Assembly: GCA_947501275.1 (NCBI GenBank)
Contig: CANMVD010000003.1
Coordinates: 62,001-126,000 of the forward strand
Direction of reading: 5' to 3'
DNA length: 64,000 nucleotides
Source of the DNA: an uncultured Tateyamaria sp.
GTDB lineage: Bacteria; Pseudomonadota; Alphaproteobacteria; Rhodobacterales; Rhodobacteraceae
This document shows, piece after piece, positions 1 to 10,102 of this stretch. The stretch's first letter is position 1. Each line of letters begins with the position of its first letter. The position numbers and the translations under genes are program-made. The notes under the pieces are model-generated. The model had not been told where the DNA came from and made no database searches. It was given only the letters and a program-made list of their open reading frames with translations.

Positions 1-747
1 GCAGGGCGCACGGTACTGGACGATCTGTATCAGCAAGGCGCGGCCAAGGCGGTGTTTCCGCGTGCCGACAAAGGGGCAACCGCAGTGTTGCTGAACACAT
101 CTGGTGGTGTGACCGGCGGGGACCGGTTTGACTATCAGGCCTCTGCCGGGGCGGGAACGCACCTGACCCTGACCACACAGGCCTGCGAACGGGCCTACCG
201 CGCGATGCCAAATGAGACCGGGCGGGTATCTACGACCCTCGATGTGCAGGAGGGCGCAAGCCTGTGGTGGTTGCCCCAGGAAACGCTGGTTTTTGACGGC
301 TGTGCGCTGGACCGGGTGTTGACCTGTGACGCGGCACCCTCTGCCAGAGTGCTAATTGTCGAACCGCTGTGCCTTGGGCGGCTGGCCATGGGGGAAACCG
401 AGGTGCGTGGCCATATGAGCGAGCGCATCACCCTCACCCGTGAAGGCCAACCACTGGTGCAGGATGCGTGGATCTTGTCCGGCGACATGAGCGCGCAAAT
501 GACCCGTGCCGCCGTCGGCGGCGGGCACACGGCCATGGTCGCTCTGACCTATGTGGCACCCGATGCAGAGGCGCAATTGGCTGCCGTTCGCGCCCTGCTG
601 CCTGCCACCGGGGGGGCCAGTCTGCTGGGCCCGGATACACTCGTCATGCGCTGCCTCGCCGAAACAGGCTACCACCTGCGCCGCGCCCTTTTGCCCATCC
701 TTGACCATCTGACAGGCGGCCATCTGCCCCTGTGCTGGAGACTCTGA
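1..747 (+). CDS. ureD: Urease accessory protein UreD, 5' end cut by window
   Basis: UreD (UreH) is a cytoplasmic chaperone that docks on the urease apoenzyme and, with UreF and UreG, passes nickel into the active site. The reading frame is open from base 1, so the true start lies upstream; the first ATG in view at 52 is internal. The visible product has family landmarks: a LLNTSGGVTGGD block followed by an LTTQACERAYRA segment. It ends at a TGA three bases before ureA, which indicates co-transcription and probably translational coupling. Identification rests on these motifs and on the ureA and ureB genes that follow. Only roughly the first tenth of the gene appears to be missing. Confidence 0.95.
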   Translation, partial: AGRTVLDDLYQQGAAKAVFPRADKGATAVLLNTSGGVTGGDRFDYQASAGAGTHLTLTTQACERAYRAMPNETGRVSTTLDVQEGASLWWLPQETLVFDGCALDRVLTCDAAPSARVLIVEPLCLGRLAMGETEVRGHMSERITLTREGQPLVQDAWILSGDMSAQMTRAAVGGGHTAMVALTYVAPDAEAQLAAVRALLPATGGASLLGPDTLVMRCLAETGYHLRRALLPILDHLTGGHLPLCWRL

Positions 748-750
748 CCT

Positions 751-1053
751 ATGCAACTGACACCCCGCGAAAAAGACAAACTGCTGATCTCGATGGCCGC
801 CGAGGTGGCACGCAAACGGTTGGCACGAGGCGTCAAGCTGAACCACCCGGAAGCCATCGCACTGATCACTGACGCCGTGGTCGAGGGGGCACGCGACGGA
901 CGGTCCGTCGCCGAGATGATGGAAGCAGGTGCGCAGATCATCACCCGAGACCAGTGCATGGAGGGCGTGCCCGAAATGATCCACGACGTGCAAGTCGAGG
1001 CGACCTTTCCCGACGGCACAAAGTTGGTCACCGTTCACAACCCCATCCGCTGA
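751..1053 (+). CDS. ureA: Urease subunit gamma
   Basis: This is the small gamma subunit of the nickel urease that hydrolyses urea to ammonia and carbamate. The product is 100 residues, the usual gamma length, starting [11 protein letters not shown] and containing the conserved [10 protein letters not shown] and [19 protein letters not shown] blocks. It starts three bases after the ureD stop and is followed 18 bases later by ureB, so the three genes form one transcription unit. Gamma and beta are separate genes here, as in most bacteria, and not fused as in Helicobacter. Confidence 0.98.
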   Translation: MQLTPREKDKLLISMAAEVARKRLARGVKLNHPEAIALITDAVVEGARDGRSVAEMMEAGAQIITRDQCMEGVPEMIHDVQVEATFPDGTKLVTVHNPIR

Positions 1054-1071
1054 TACCACAGGAGCATCCCC

Positions 1072-1377
1072 ATGATCCCCGGAGAAGTCATCACCGCCCC
1101 CGGCAGTATCGAGCTCAATACAGGCGCGAAGGCGATCACGCTGCATGTGGCCAACACCGGCGACAGGCCAGTCCAGATCGGCAGCCACTACCACTTTGGC
1201 GAGGCCAACAGCGCGCTCGACTTTGACCGGGACGCCGCGCGCGGCATGAGACTCGACATCGCCGCGGGCACCGCCGTACGGTTCGAGCCTGGCCAGGCGC
1301 GCGACGTGCAACTGATCCCGATCAGCGGCAAACGCGAGGTCTACGGCTTTAACCAAAAGGTCATGGGCGCGCTGTGA
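1072..1377 (+). CDS. ureB: Urease subunit beta
   Basis: This is the urease beta subunit, which packs against the catalytic alpha subunit and is needed for nickel-site assembly. The product is 101 residues, a normal length, beginning [16 protein letters not shown], with the [15 protein letters not shown] block and the C-terminal [16 protein letters not shown] signature. An AGGAG-like ribosome site (around 1060) precedes the ATG. In most urease operons ureC follows directly. Here about 1.4 kb separates ureB from ureC, holding a cyclase-family gene and an unusual intergenic region. Confidence 0.98.
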   Translation: MIPGEVITAPGSIELNTGAKAITLHVANTGDRPVQIGSHYHFGEANSALDFDRDAARGMRLDIAAGTAVRFEPGQARDVQLIPISGKREVYGFNQKVMGAL

Positions 1378-1421
1378 CGCATCCCAGATACTGACCGAAG
1401 ACCCAGACGGAGGAAACGATC

Positions 1422-2246
1422 ATGTGTGACGTATGTGTGATGAACGCGGTAAAAGACAGGATGCTGTCGCGACGGGAATTCTTTAAATCCACAGCCGCCG
1501 TGGGCGCTGCCGCCGCGACGGTGGGAATGGCGACCGCACCTGCTGCCATGGCCGCAGGTCATGGTGGAGTCTTTGACATGTCCCACCCGCTCAGCCCCGA
1601 TTTTCCGACGTTTTTCGGTGTGCCCGGCATTTCGATGGAACAGCAGTTCAATTTTGCCGAACATGGCTTCAACCTGATGAACCTCGCTATCAACGAACAC
1701 ACTGCCACCCATATTGACGCGCCCCTGCACTTTTCTGCCGACGGCAATTCGGTGGACGAAATCCCCGTCAGCGATCTGGTGATCCCTTTGTGCGTGATCG
1801 ACATCGCGGCCAAGGCCGCCGAGAACCCGGATGCCCAAGTGACGCCTGATGATCTCAAGGCATGGATCGCGGCGAATGGCGAGATCCCCGACAAGGCCTG
1901 CATCGCGATGCATTCCGGCTGGGCAGCCAAATCCGGCGACGCGGCGGCCTATGTGGGCAATGACGATGCGGACGTAAAACACTTCCCCGGCTTCCATATC
2001 GAGGCAACCAAGATGTTGCTCGAAGAAACGACCGCCGTGGCGATGGCCGTGGACACGTTGTCACTCGATCATGGCCCCTCGCCCGACTTTGCAACCCACT
2101 ACGCGTGGCTGCCTGCAGGGCGCTACGGCATCGAAAACCTCGCCGGGCTTGATCAGGTGCCCGCTGCCGGAGCAACCCTCGTGGTCGGCGCACCCAATCA
2201 CGTAGGCGGCACAGGTGGTCCCGCCCGCATCTTTGCGATGGTTTAA
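1422..2246 (+). CDS. Cyclase-family protein with Tat-type leader, inside urease operon
   Basis: The 274-residue product belongs to the cyclase / kynurenine-formamidase-like metal hydrolase family. The family metal-binding signature appears as HTATHIDAPLHF near residue 86, with further conserved acidic and histidine positions downstream. Residues 17-45 carry a twin-arginine type leader (RREFFKST, then an Ala-rich stretch ending AAMAAG), so the mature enzyme is probably periplasmic. The start at 1422 is supported by GGAGG at 1409-1413; a second in-frame ATG lies at 1440. The gene is 44 bases after ureB and probably shares its transcript. The substrate is unknown. A link to amide or formamide nitrogen release feeding urease is only inferred from position. 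Confidence 0.85.
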   Translation: MCDVCVMNAVKDRMLSRREFFKSTAAVGAAAATVGMATAPAAMAAGHGGVFDMSHPLSPDFPTFFGVPGISMEQQFNFAEHGFNLMNLAINEHTATHIDAPLHFSADGNSVDEIPVSDLVIPLCVIDIAAKAAENPDAQVTPDDLKAWIAANGEIPDKACIAMHSGWAAKSGDAAAYVGNDDADVKHFPGFHIEATKMLLEETTAVAMAVDTLSLDHGPSPDFATHYAWLPAGRYGIENLAGLDQVPAAGATLVVGAPNHVGGTGGPARIFAMV

Positions 2247-2273
2247 GGAACTTTGCTGACGGATCGCAACATA

Positions 2274-2338
2274 GGATCACGCCGGACCCGAGGGTGGGCG
2301 TATCACGCCCGCCCTGGGGGGCGGGTCGGGCGTGATCC
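2274..2338. terminator. Long inverted repeat between convergent genes, probable bidirectional terminator
   Basis: GGATCACGCC (2274-2283) pairs with GGCGTGATCC (2329-2338), and GACCCG pairs with CGGGTC just inside. The interior can form a second GC-rich hairpin around AGGGTGGGCG and CGCCCGCCCT. The repeat lies between the end of the cyclase gene (+) and the end of the micro-ORF (-), where both transcripts should stop. There is no clear T-tract, so intrinsic termination would be weak and a cruciform or RNA-stabilising role is also possible. Confidence 0.55.
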
Positions 2339-2366
2339 GGTCCGCTGCGCGGCCCGGGAGCATATC

Positions 2367-2453
2367 TCAAAACCAGCCACGATACAGGCCCACGATGGTA
2401 ATCAGGAAAATGGTATAAGCGATGGCTTGAAGCCAGAAAGCTGTGGTCGACAT
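2367..2453 (-). CDS. Putative 28-residue single-span membrane micropeptide
   Basis: This minus-strand micro-ORF is too short for normal gene callers. It has an ATG at 2453, a good ribosome site (ACGAGGCACC just upstream, GAGG about 5 bases before the ATG) and a TGA at 2367. The product starts MSTTAFWLQAIAY and continues with a hydrophobic segment (TIFLITIVGLY) ending RGWF, so it would be a single-pass membrane peptide with a short basic C-terminus. It opposes the urease genes and is divergent from ureC. Its function is unknown. Support comes from the start signals and the clean transmembrane pattern only; it could still be a chance ORF. Confidence 0.5.
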   Translation of the reverse strand: MSTTAFWLQAIAYTIFLITIVGLYRGWF

Positions 2454-2766
2454 TGGTGCCTCGTATTTTGCGATGCTCGAAATTGTTTTTTCAAATCAGC
2501 ACATCACCGACATTCTAACCAGGTGGAAAAAACCGGGGATATTGCTGTGGATAACTGCGTCAATTCTAAATTTGTTTGTCGCGTTTCGCTAAGGTTTTCA
2601 CTTGCATCACAAAATACAGGCCTTAACGCAGCGTGCTCAAAAGCTGGCCACATCGCGGCTAAAATGTACACAGGCAAGTTTTGCATTCTTTTCCACAGGA
2701 ATTTTGTGCCGCTGCACAGCTTATCCACAAGGAAAGACGTTCTAGTCTCAAAAAGGTATCCCTAAC
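2454..2766. other. AT-rich spacer with three DnaA boxes upstream of ureC
   Basis: This 313-base non-coding stretch separates the micro-ORF from ureC and is clearly richer in A+T than its surroundings. It contains TGTGGATAA at 2546-2554 (the exact complement of TTATCCACA), TTTTCCACA at 2689-2697 and TTATCCACA at 2721-2729. All three match the bacterial DnaA-box consensus TTWTNCACA. AT-rich tracts lie at 2480-2500 and 2563-2580. The ureC promoter must also be here; a purine-rich AAAAAGG at about 2750-2756 is a possible ribosome site. A replication-origin-like element or a DnaA-controlled promoter are the two readings. Confidence 0.6.
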
Positions 2767-4523
<1,757 letters not shown>

Positions 4524-4527
<4 letters not shown>

Positions 4528-5153
4528 AACTCCTGCCAACAGGTATTGGGCTCACCATCATTTCTTTGCTCGGCTGGTCTTCAATCTCGTACGCGGCCTG
4601 CGTGCAAGCCGGAGATTTTGAGCGAGAAGACACTTTGACAGCGATCAGGCAAGAACCTCGGTTTGTCTCTGAATTTCAGAAATTTCGCCATGGCGCCGTG
4701 CGTGAGACACGTTCCATGTCTCGTAATGGCAAGATGGAGAAGATCACGACCGAATATGTTGCTGGCCTGTGGATCACTTCGCGCAAAAGCACGTCAGGCA
4801 CGTTGTCATTGGAATATGGGAACGGTTTGACAGGCCTGTTCGATTTCAACCCAACCCGAGTTGGCGAAAATGCGGACGTAGCTGTGGCACTATTTTCCAA
4901 TGGCACGGAAGTTGCGCAGGGCCGTTTTAGAGCGAGCGTGACACAGCAAACCACAACAAAGATCGGGCTGTGCACATATCAAGTATTTGTTGTGCGCCGA
5001 ACCATTGCCCTAAACGGACGCGATCCAATTAACGAGGAAGCCTTGTATTCGCCCATGTTAGGACTGGTGATTGCAAACGTTACAATGACCCAGGATTGGC
5101 AGCCCAAGACCGGTGTTTTCTTTGATCGTCTTGAGGTCCGCAAAAACGAGTAG
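4524..5153 (+). CDS. Secreted protein of unknown function between ureC and ureE
   Basis: The frame overlaps the ureC stop and most plausibly starts at TTG 4524, giving 209 residues. The N-terminus is a classic signal peptide ([18 protein letters not shown], then SSISYA with predicted cleavage before ACVQAG), so the mature protein should be periplasmic. No known domain is recognised. The mature part is beta-strand-like, with only two visible cysteines (one near the mature N-terminus, one in IGLCTYQVF). Base composition is AT-richer than the flanking urease genes, which suggests a later insertion into the operon. The non-ATG start lacks a clear ribosome site and probably relies on coupling to ureC. 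Confidence 0.7.
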
Positions 5154-5170
5154 TGCCCGACATGCCTTCC

Positions 5171-5258
5171 GCCCGGCCACAAGCCGGGCAGCCCCCGACC
5201 GCCCCCCCCGGGCGGGGGCTTCTCCCCCACCCGGCGGCCGGGGCCCGCCCTTTGTTTT
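5171..5258 (+). terminator. Run of GC-rich hairpins ending in a T-tract just before ureE
   Basis: Three stems follow each other: GCCCGGC/GCCGGGC (5171-5189), GCCCCCG/CGGGGGC (5191-5219) and GGCGG/CCGCC (5233-5249). The last is followed by TTTGTTTT (5251-5258). The shape is that of an intrinsic terminator or attenuator placed inside the urease operon, eight bases before the ureE ATG, where a ribosome site would normally be. Confidence 0.5.
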
Positions 5259-5266
5259 GAAACACC

Positions 5267-5722
5267 ATGCTGACCGCCCAATCCTATCACAATCACACCC
5301 ACGCAACGCCCGCCGACCACGTATCCCTCACCTATGAGGACCGGTTTTTGCGGCGCAAAGTGCTCACCCTCGCCTCCGGCACGCAGTTGCTCGTGGACCT
5401 GCCCCAGACCACCTCACTGGATCACGGCGGGGCGCTGATCACGACGGACGCGCGGGAAATCCGTATCGACGCCGCCTCCGAACCGCTGCTTGAGGTGACC
5501 GGAAAGGCGCTGCACCGCATCGCGTGGCATATCGGCAATCGCCACACGCCCTGCCAGATCGAGGACACGCGTCTGCTGATACAGCGCGACCACGTGATGG
5601 CCGACATGCTGGCCAAAATCGGGGCCACAACGCGCGAGGTCACCGAACCCTTCACACCCGAGGGTGGCGCCTATGGACATGGGCGCACCCACGGGCACGA
5701 CCACACGCACAGCCACACATGA
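5267..5722 (+). CDS. ureE: Urease accessory metallochaperone UreE
   Basis: UreE binds nickel and delivers it to the UreDFG-urease complex in the cytoplasm. The product is 151 residues: an N-terminal peptide-binding-like domain (LTYEDRFLRRKVLTL onward), a C-terminal metal-binding domain with the typical WHIGNRHTPCQI block, and a histidine-rich tail ([14 protein letters not shown]) that resembles nickel-storing tails. A second His cluster (YHNHTHATP) sits at residues 7-15, which is less usual. The stop overlaps the ureF start as ATGA, indicating coupling. No good Shine-Dalgarno precedes the start; the upstream bases belong to a GC hairpin followed by T residues. Confidence 0.95.
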   Translation: MLTAQSYHNHTHATPADHVSLTYEDRFLRRKVLTLASGTQLLVDLPQTTSLDHGGALITTDAREIRIDAASEPLLEVTGKALHRIAWHIGNRHTPCQIEDTRLLIQRDHVMADMLAKIGATTREVTEPFTPEGGAYGHGRTHGHDHTHSHT

Positions 5723-6348
5723 GCGCCAGCCTGATCCTTATGCAGTGGCTATCTCCGGCCTTTCCGGTCGGGGCTTTTGCCTATTCGCACGGGCTTGAAC
5801 AGGCCGTCGCGGATGGCACCATCGCTGATGCAGACACGTTACAGGCATGGCTGACAGCGCTGATCACGCAAGGGTCCGGTCGCAGTGACGCGATCCTGCT
5901 CGCAGCGGCCTACACCGCGCAAGACACGCATCACGTGGATGCGACCGCGCGCGCTTTTGCGGCGAGCGCCGAGCGTCTGCAGGAAACCGTGCTGCAAGGC
6001 ACCGCCTTTTGCGACACCGCCCGCGCGGTGTGGGGGATCGACATCGCGGACCTGACCTACCCGGTGGCCGTGGCCCGAGCCGCGGCCGCGATGCAAATAC
6101 CGCTCGCCGAAACACTGCCGCTCTACCTGCATGCATTTGCCTCTAACCTAGTGTCGGTAACTCAGCGGGCCCTTCCGCTTGGGCAAACCGACGGGCAACG
6201 GGTTCTTGCTGCCCTGTCCCCCCTTATCTCAGATGTGGCAAAAGAGGCAGAAACGACACCGCTCGATGCTCTCGCATCAACCAGCTTTGCCGCTGACATC
6301 GCCGCCATGCGGCACGAAACCCTGCAACCACGGATTTTTCGCACATGA
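5719..6348 (+). CDS. ureF: Urease accessory protein UreF
   Basis: UreF links UreD to UreG and acts as a gatekeeper of nickel insertion. The ATG at 5719 overlaps the ureE stop and gives 209 residues opening [20 protein letters not shown], followed by the conserved [12 protein letters not shown] stretch diagnostic of UreF. The frame is open further upstream through ureE, but that extension is an overlap artefact. The all-alpha protein ends in RIFRT and overlaps ureG by ATGA. Confidence 0.95.
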   Translation: MSASLILMQWLSPAFPVGAFAYSHGLEQAVADGTIADADTLQAWLTALITQGSGRSDAILLAAAYTAQDTHHVDATARAFAASAERLQETVLQGTAFCDTARAVWGIDIADLTYPVAVARAAAAMQIPLAETLPLYLHAFASNLVSVTQRALPLGQTDGQRVLAALSPLISDVAKEAETTPLDALASTSFAADIAAMRHETLQPRIFRT

Positions 6349-6971
6349 CACAGCTAAATGGCCCTTTGCGCATCGGAATCGGCGGACCCGTTGGCGCTGG
6401 AAAGACCACACTGACTGCCGCGCTGGCCACCGCCCTCAAGGACACGCATTCGATTGGCGTCATTACCAATGACATTTACACTCAAGAAGACGCCGAAGAG
6501 CTGATGCGCCGCCAAATCCTGCCTCAGGACCGGATTATCGGCGTAGAAACAGGTGGTTGCCCGCATACAGCCATCCGCGAGGATGCATCGATCAACCTCG
6601 CCGCTGTGGCTGAAATGCGCGCACGACACCCCGAGATCGAAGCCATCATGATCGAAAGTGGCGGCGATAACCTGTCGGCCACGTTCTCACCTGAACTGGC
6701 CGACATCACGCTCTATGTCATTGATGTCGCCGCAGGCGAAGAAATCCCTCGAAAGGGTGGCCCTGCGATTACCAAGTCGGATCTGCTGATCATCAACAAA
6801 ACCGATCTCGCCCCGCATGTCGGCGCCTCACTTGAGGTGATGGATGCAGACGCCACGCGTATGCGTGCAGGGCGTCCCTTTGTTTTTGCTGCGTTGCGCC
6901 ATGGCACCGGCGTGGATGACATCGTTGGGCATATCCGCGCCCTGTCGGGCCTCGGGCTGACAACGGCCTAA
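6345..6971 (+). CDS. ureG: Urease accessory GTPase UreG
   Basis: UreG is the SIMIBI-class GTPase that powers nickel loading of urease. The 208-residue product has the P-loop GPVGAGKT at residues 14-21, the [15 protein letters not shown] stretch containing the conserved nickel-binding Cys-Pro-His, [11 protein letters not shown], and the base-recognition NKTDL. It is the last gene of the urease cluster. It is followed by a 145-base gap with no clear T-rich terminator, although AGACCTG and CAGGCTTGTCT segments near 7060-7091 could pair. Confidence 0.98.
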   Translation: MTQLNGPLRIGIGGPVGAGKTTLTAALATALKDTHSIGVITNDIYTQEDAEELMRRQILPQDRIIGVETGGCPHTAIREDASINLAAVAEMRARHPEIEAIMIESGGDNLSATFSPELADITLYVIDVAAGEEIPRKGGPAITKSDLLIINKTDLAPHVGASLEVMDADATRMRAGRPFVFAALRHGTGVDDIVGHIRALSGLGLTTA

Positions 6972-7116
6972 CCGCGCAGAGACGCAGGACAACTGCACCA
7001 AAAAGCGGTTGTATCGCCCTTGCCTACGTCGCTCACAAGCAATTCGCTTCGCCTACAGACAGACCTGATAGGCTGAAACAGGCTTGTCTGGACTTGGTCA
7101 GGCAAGGAGAAGCCAC

Positions 7117-8661
7117 ATGACAACGACACGCACCCGTTCGGGAGGGCGCGCCAGCCGCCGCGCAGCCCGTGCCGAACCCGATGTTGCGATGTTGCCCGGC
7201 CTGACCAACACGCTGCCGTGGTGCGAGATCATGGATGGCAACCAAGTCGAACAGATCGACGCTGCTTCGATGGATATTCTCGAAAATGTTGGCGTCGTGT
7301 TTCGCGATGACATCGCTTTGGCCGACTGGAAAGCGGCAGGCGCAAAGGTCGATGGAGAAACAGTTTTCCTTGACCGCGGCCTTGTGCGGGATCTGATTGC
7401 AACCATCCCCTCCGACTTTACCTACCAAGCCAGAGACCCGAACAAAAACGTACGGTTGGGCGGACGCGACAGCATATTCGTGCCCATGACAGGCGCTCCC
7501 TATCTGCGTGATCTCGAAGACAAGCGGCGCAACCCTTTGCTGGCCGATCTGGCGATGTTCCACAAACTCAGCCACATGATGCCCGCGTTGCATTCCTCGG
7601 CCCATCATATCGTGGAACCCTATGATCACCCGATCAGCCAGCGGCACCTGCGCGTCACCTATTCGTCGATGAAATACTCGGACAAGACATTCATGGGGAT
7701 GACGACAAGCCCCAAGAATGCCGAAGATGTGCTGGACATGTGCGCCATTCTGTTTGGGGCCGAATTCATGGAGAGTCACCCAGTAACCACGGGAAATTGC
7801 AACGGAAATTCGCCCCTTGTGTGGGATGAAACCATGCTGGGGGCGATGCGGGCCTTCTGTCGGCGCAACCAGCCTGTGCTGTGTTCGCCCTTTGTGTTGG
7901 GCGGGGCCAACACGCCCGCTTCCGTGGCCGCATCCGTTGCACAACTTAACGCCGAGGCCCTTTCGGCGCTGGCCTATACCCAAGTGATCCGGCGTGGCTG
8001 TCCGGCGATCTATGGTCACTACCTGTCGACAGTGTCGATGAAATCCGGCGCGCCCATGGCCGGAACGCCCGAGATTTCGATGATGAACTTCATGATCGGC
8101 CAAATGGCGCGGCACTACGGCGTACCGTGGCGGACTTCAAACACGCTGGGTGGGGCCAAGACCTTTGACGCGCAGGCTGGATATGAAAGTGCTACGACTC
8201 TGTCTGCCGTCATGCATGCAGGGGCAAATTACATTTGGCATTCAGCAGGTTGGAACGAAGCGGGGATGCATTGTTCTGTCGCAAAATTTATCGTGGATGC
8301 GGAGCAATGTGCCATGGCCTATCGCATGGCCGAAGGGGTGAATTGGGAGGATTTCGACACTGCATTGAGCGCGGTCCGCGACATTGGCCCCGGCGGGCAC
8401 TACTTGGGACATCCGCACACGCAAGAGAACTTTCAAACAGCATTTTTCATGCCGGAGATGTTTGACAACAATTCAATCGAACAGTGGCAAGCTGAAGGCG
8501 GGCAAGAGATTACGGCGCGCGCGCTGGTCCATGCGGAAAAGCTTCTGAAGTCCTATGAAGAGCCAAAGCTGGATCCGGCCGTGGATGAGGCTTTGCTGGA
8601 TTATGTCGCCCGACGTGAACGTGAGATTCCGCCAGCTGATGCGCTGAACCAGGATTATTGA
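7117..8661 (+). CDS. MttB-family (non-pyrrolysine) quaternary amine methyltransferase
   Basis: This belongs to the trimethylamine:corrinoid methyltransferase superfamily, cytoplasmic TIM-barrel enzymes that move a methyl group from a methylated amine to a corrinoid protein. The ATG at 7117 has a strong AAGGAGA at 7104-7110 and gives 514 residues. There is no in-frame amber codon, so this is the non-pyrrolysine type; characterised relatives act on glycine betaine, proline betaine or similar quaternary amines. The first 25 residues are Arg/Ala-rich and probably disordered. No corrinoid protein or reductive activase gene is visible nearby. It converges on the amino-acid-type operon at 8768-13209, which suggests a methylated amino acid as substrate, but this is inference. 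Confidence 0.88.
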   Translation: MTTTRTRSGGRASRRAARAEPDVAMLPGLTNTLPWCEIMDGNQVEQIDAASMDILENVGVVFRDDIALADWKAAGAKVDGETVFLDRGLVRDLIATIPSDFTYQARDPNKNVRLGGRDSIFVPMTGAPYLRDLEDKRRNPLLADLAMFHKLSHMMPALHSSAHHIVEPYDHPISQRHLRVTYSSMKYSDKTFMGMTTSPKNAEDVLDMCAILFGAEFMESHPVTTGNCNGNSPLVWDETMLGAMRAFCRRNQPVLCSPFVLGGANTPASVAASVAQLNAEALSALAYTQVIRRGCPAIYGHYLSTVSMKSGAPMAGTPEISMMNFMIGQMARHYGVPWRTSNTLGGAKTFDAQAGYESATTLSAVMHAGANYIWHSAGWNEAGMHCSVAKFIVDAEQCAMAYRMAEGVNWEDFDTALSAVRDIGPGGHYLGHPHTQENFQTAFFMPEMFDNNSIEQWQAEGGQEITARALVHAEKLLKSYEEPKLDPAVDEALLDYVARREREIPPADALNQDY

Positions 8662-8767
8662 GGCCCAAAAACCTGCACATTTGGACCGGTGACTATCAGG
8701 TTGGCGAAAGGCCAGTGTGCGACCTTCCGCAGGGGGTAAGTGGATCAGACAGAGCGCAGAAAGAGAC

Positions 8768-10102
8768 TTATTCCATCGCGGCCCGTGCCTCTTTCCAGCG
8801 TAGGTAGGCATTGGCCCCCCAAGTGGCAAAGGGCTGCGGCGGGAGACGCTTTGGCTCAACCTCATTGTCGAAAAACCGCGTGATATCAGAGTGATGCCCG
8901 CACGCCCGTTCAGCAGCCGCGATCCCGGTCAGGGTGCCGCGTGCCGTTCCGAGGCCGTTTTGCACACATGCGCTGTAGACGCCGTTGTCCACAGCGCGGG
9001 CATGGGCCACGCCATTCAGGCTCAGGCACAAATGCCCACCCCACATATATTCCTGTCCAACGGATGCGAGTTGAGGGAACCGTTCTGCGAACTTCTTGCG
9101 GTGTTGCGCTGCTGCATGGGCCATATCCCGCGCGGTCGGCACCATGTCAGGGCGCACCGCGGCGCAGGTGCGTGTCACAATCCTGTGCCCTCCCTGCCCG
9201 TCATCAATCCTACGTACCGTTGTCCCCATCGGATCGGATGGTGTTATGCCCCATCGCGTGGCTCCGCCAAGGGCCGCCTGTGCAGTGTCCGTCAGTTCAT
9301 TGCTCATGGAAGCAAACAGAAAAAGCTGCATAAGGCGGCCGCGTGCCACCCCAAAACTCTCCAGATGCCCATTCACCGCAAGGATCACGCGGCGCGCCGT
9401 GACACGACCTTTGGGGGTTTTTGCAACCCAGCCGCCGCCGACAGGCGAGAAGGACAAGACCGGAGATTGTTCATATATGTCAGCCTGTCGGGACAAGCCT
9501 TGTGCAAGCCCGCGCACATATCCGGCGGGCTGCAACATCACTGTGCCGGGGGTGTAAAGGCCGCAACGGTAATGCCGCGATCCGGTCAGTGCGTGCATCG
9601 CTGTATCGTCCAGCCATTCGCACGGCTCGGACAGCGTTTCCAGATGCCTAGCATAGCTGCGATTGTGCGCCTCACCCGCCGCCGAAGCCGCGCCATTGAC
9701 CTTGCCCGCGCGTTCGAAAAACGCGAGGGGAATCTGGTATTCCTCAACAGCGTCACTCGCAAATTCAATCGCTTGACGGTTCAGCCCTATTAGCGCGCGA
9801 TCATCGCCTGCCCCGGCATAATCCTGCGAGGCCAGATCGTGCGGCAAGTCAATCATGAAGCCGGAATTGCGCCCCGCCGCACCTTCTGCGATCTGGCCAG
9901 CTTCGAGCACGACAACCCGCGCCTGCGGGTCAAGTTGCAGCACCCGTCGTGCTGCGGCGAGCCCCGCAAAGCCAGCCCCAACCACCACCACATCCGCAGT
10001 GATGGTATGTTCAAGCCGTGGATACCGCCTGCCTTGCCCCAAAATGGTTGCCCACGCGGCGGGCCCGCGGTGAGACGGCAGGCGCCGCGCGGAATAGCTC
10101 AC
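8768..10102 (-). CDS. FAD-dependent oxidoreductase, DadA/PuuB-like
   Basis: The 444-residue product is a DAO-fold flavoprotein. A Rossmann motif (VVVVGAGFAGLAAARRV) begins near residue 38, followed by VVLEAGQIAEGAAGRNSG, where the GRNSG is typical of gamma-glutamylputrescine oxidase and D-amino-acid dehydrogenase relatives. The FAD-closing segment near the C-terminus reads SACVQNGLGTARGTLTGIAAAE. The start is GTG at 10102 overlapping the aldehyde dehydrogenase stop (GTGA), so it is translationally coupled as the last gene of a four-gene operon. Likely reaction: oxidation of an amine or amino acid to an imine, electrons going to the quinone pool or oxygen. The exact substrate cannot be read from sequence. 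Confidence 0.85.
   Translation of the reverse strand: MSYSARRLPSHRGPAAWATILGQGRRYPRLEHTITADVVVVGAGFAGLAAARRVLQLDPQARVVVLEAGQIAEGAAGRNSGFMIDLPHDLASQDYAGAGDDRALIGLNRQAIEFASDAVEEYQIPLAFFERAGKVNGAASAAGEAHNRSYARHLETLSEPCEWLDDTAMHALTGSRHYRCGLYTPGTVMLQPAGYVRGLAQGLSRQADIYEQSPVLSFSPVGGGWVAKTPKGRVTARRVILAVNGHLESFGVARGRLMQLFLFASMSNELTDTAQAALGGATRWGITPSDPMGTTVRRIDDGQGGHRIVTRTCAAVRPDMVPTARDMAHAAAQHRKKFAERFPQLASVGQEYMWGGHLCLSLNGVAHARAVDNGVYSACVQNGLGTARGTLTGIAAAERACGHHSDITRFFDNEVEPKRLPPQPFATWGANAYLRWKEARAAME

Noticed and set aside
7117-8661. Pyrrolysine-containing MttB
   Set aside because: The frame has no in-frame amber codon, so it belongs to the non-pyrrolysine group.
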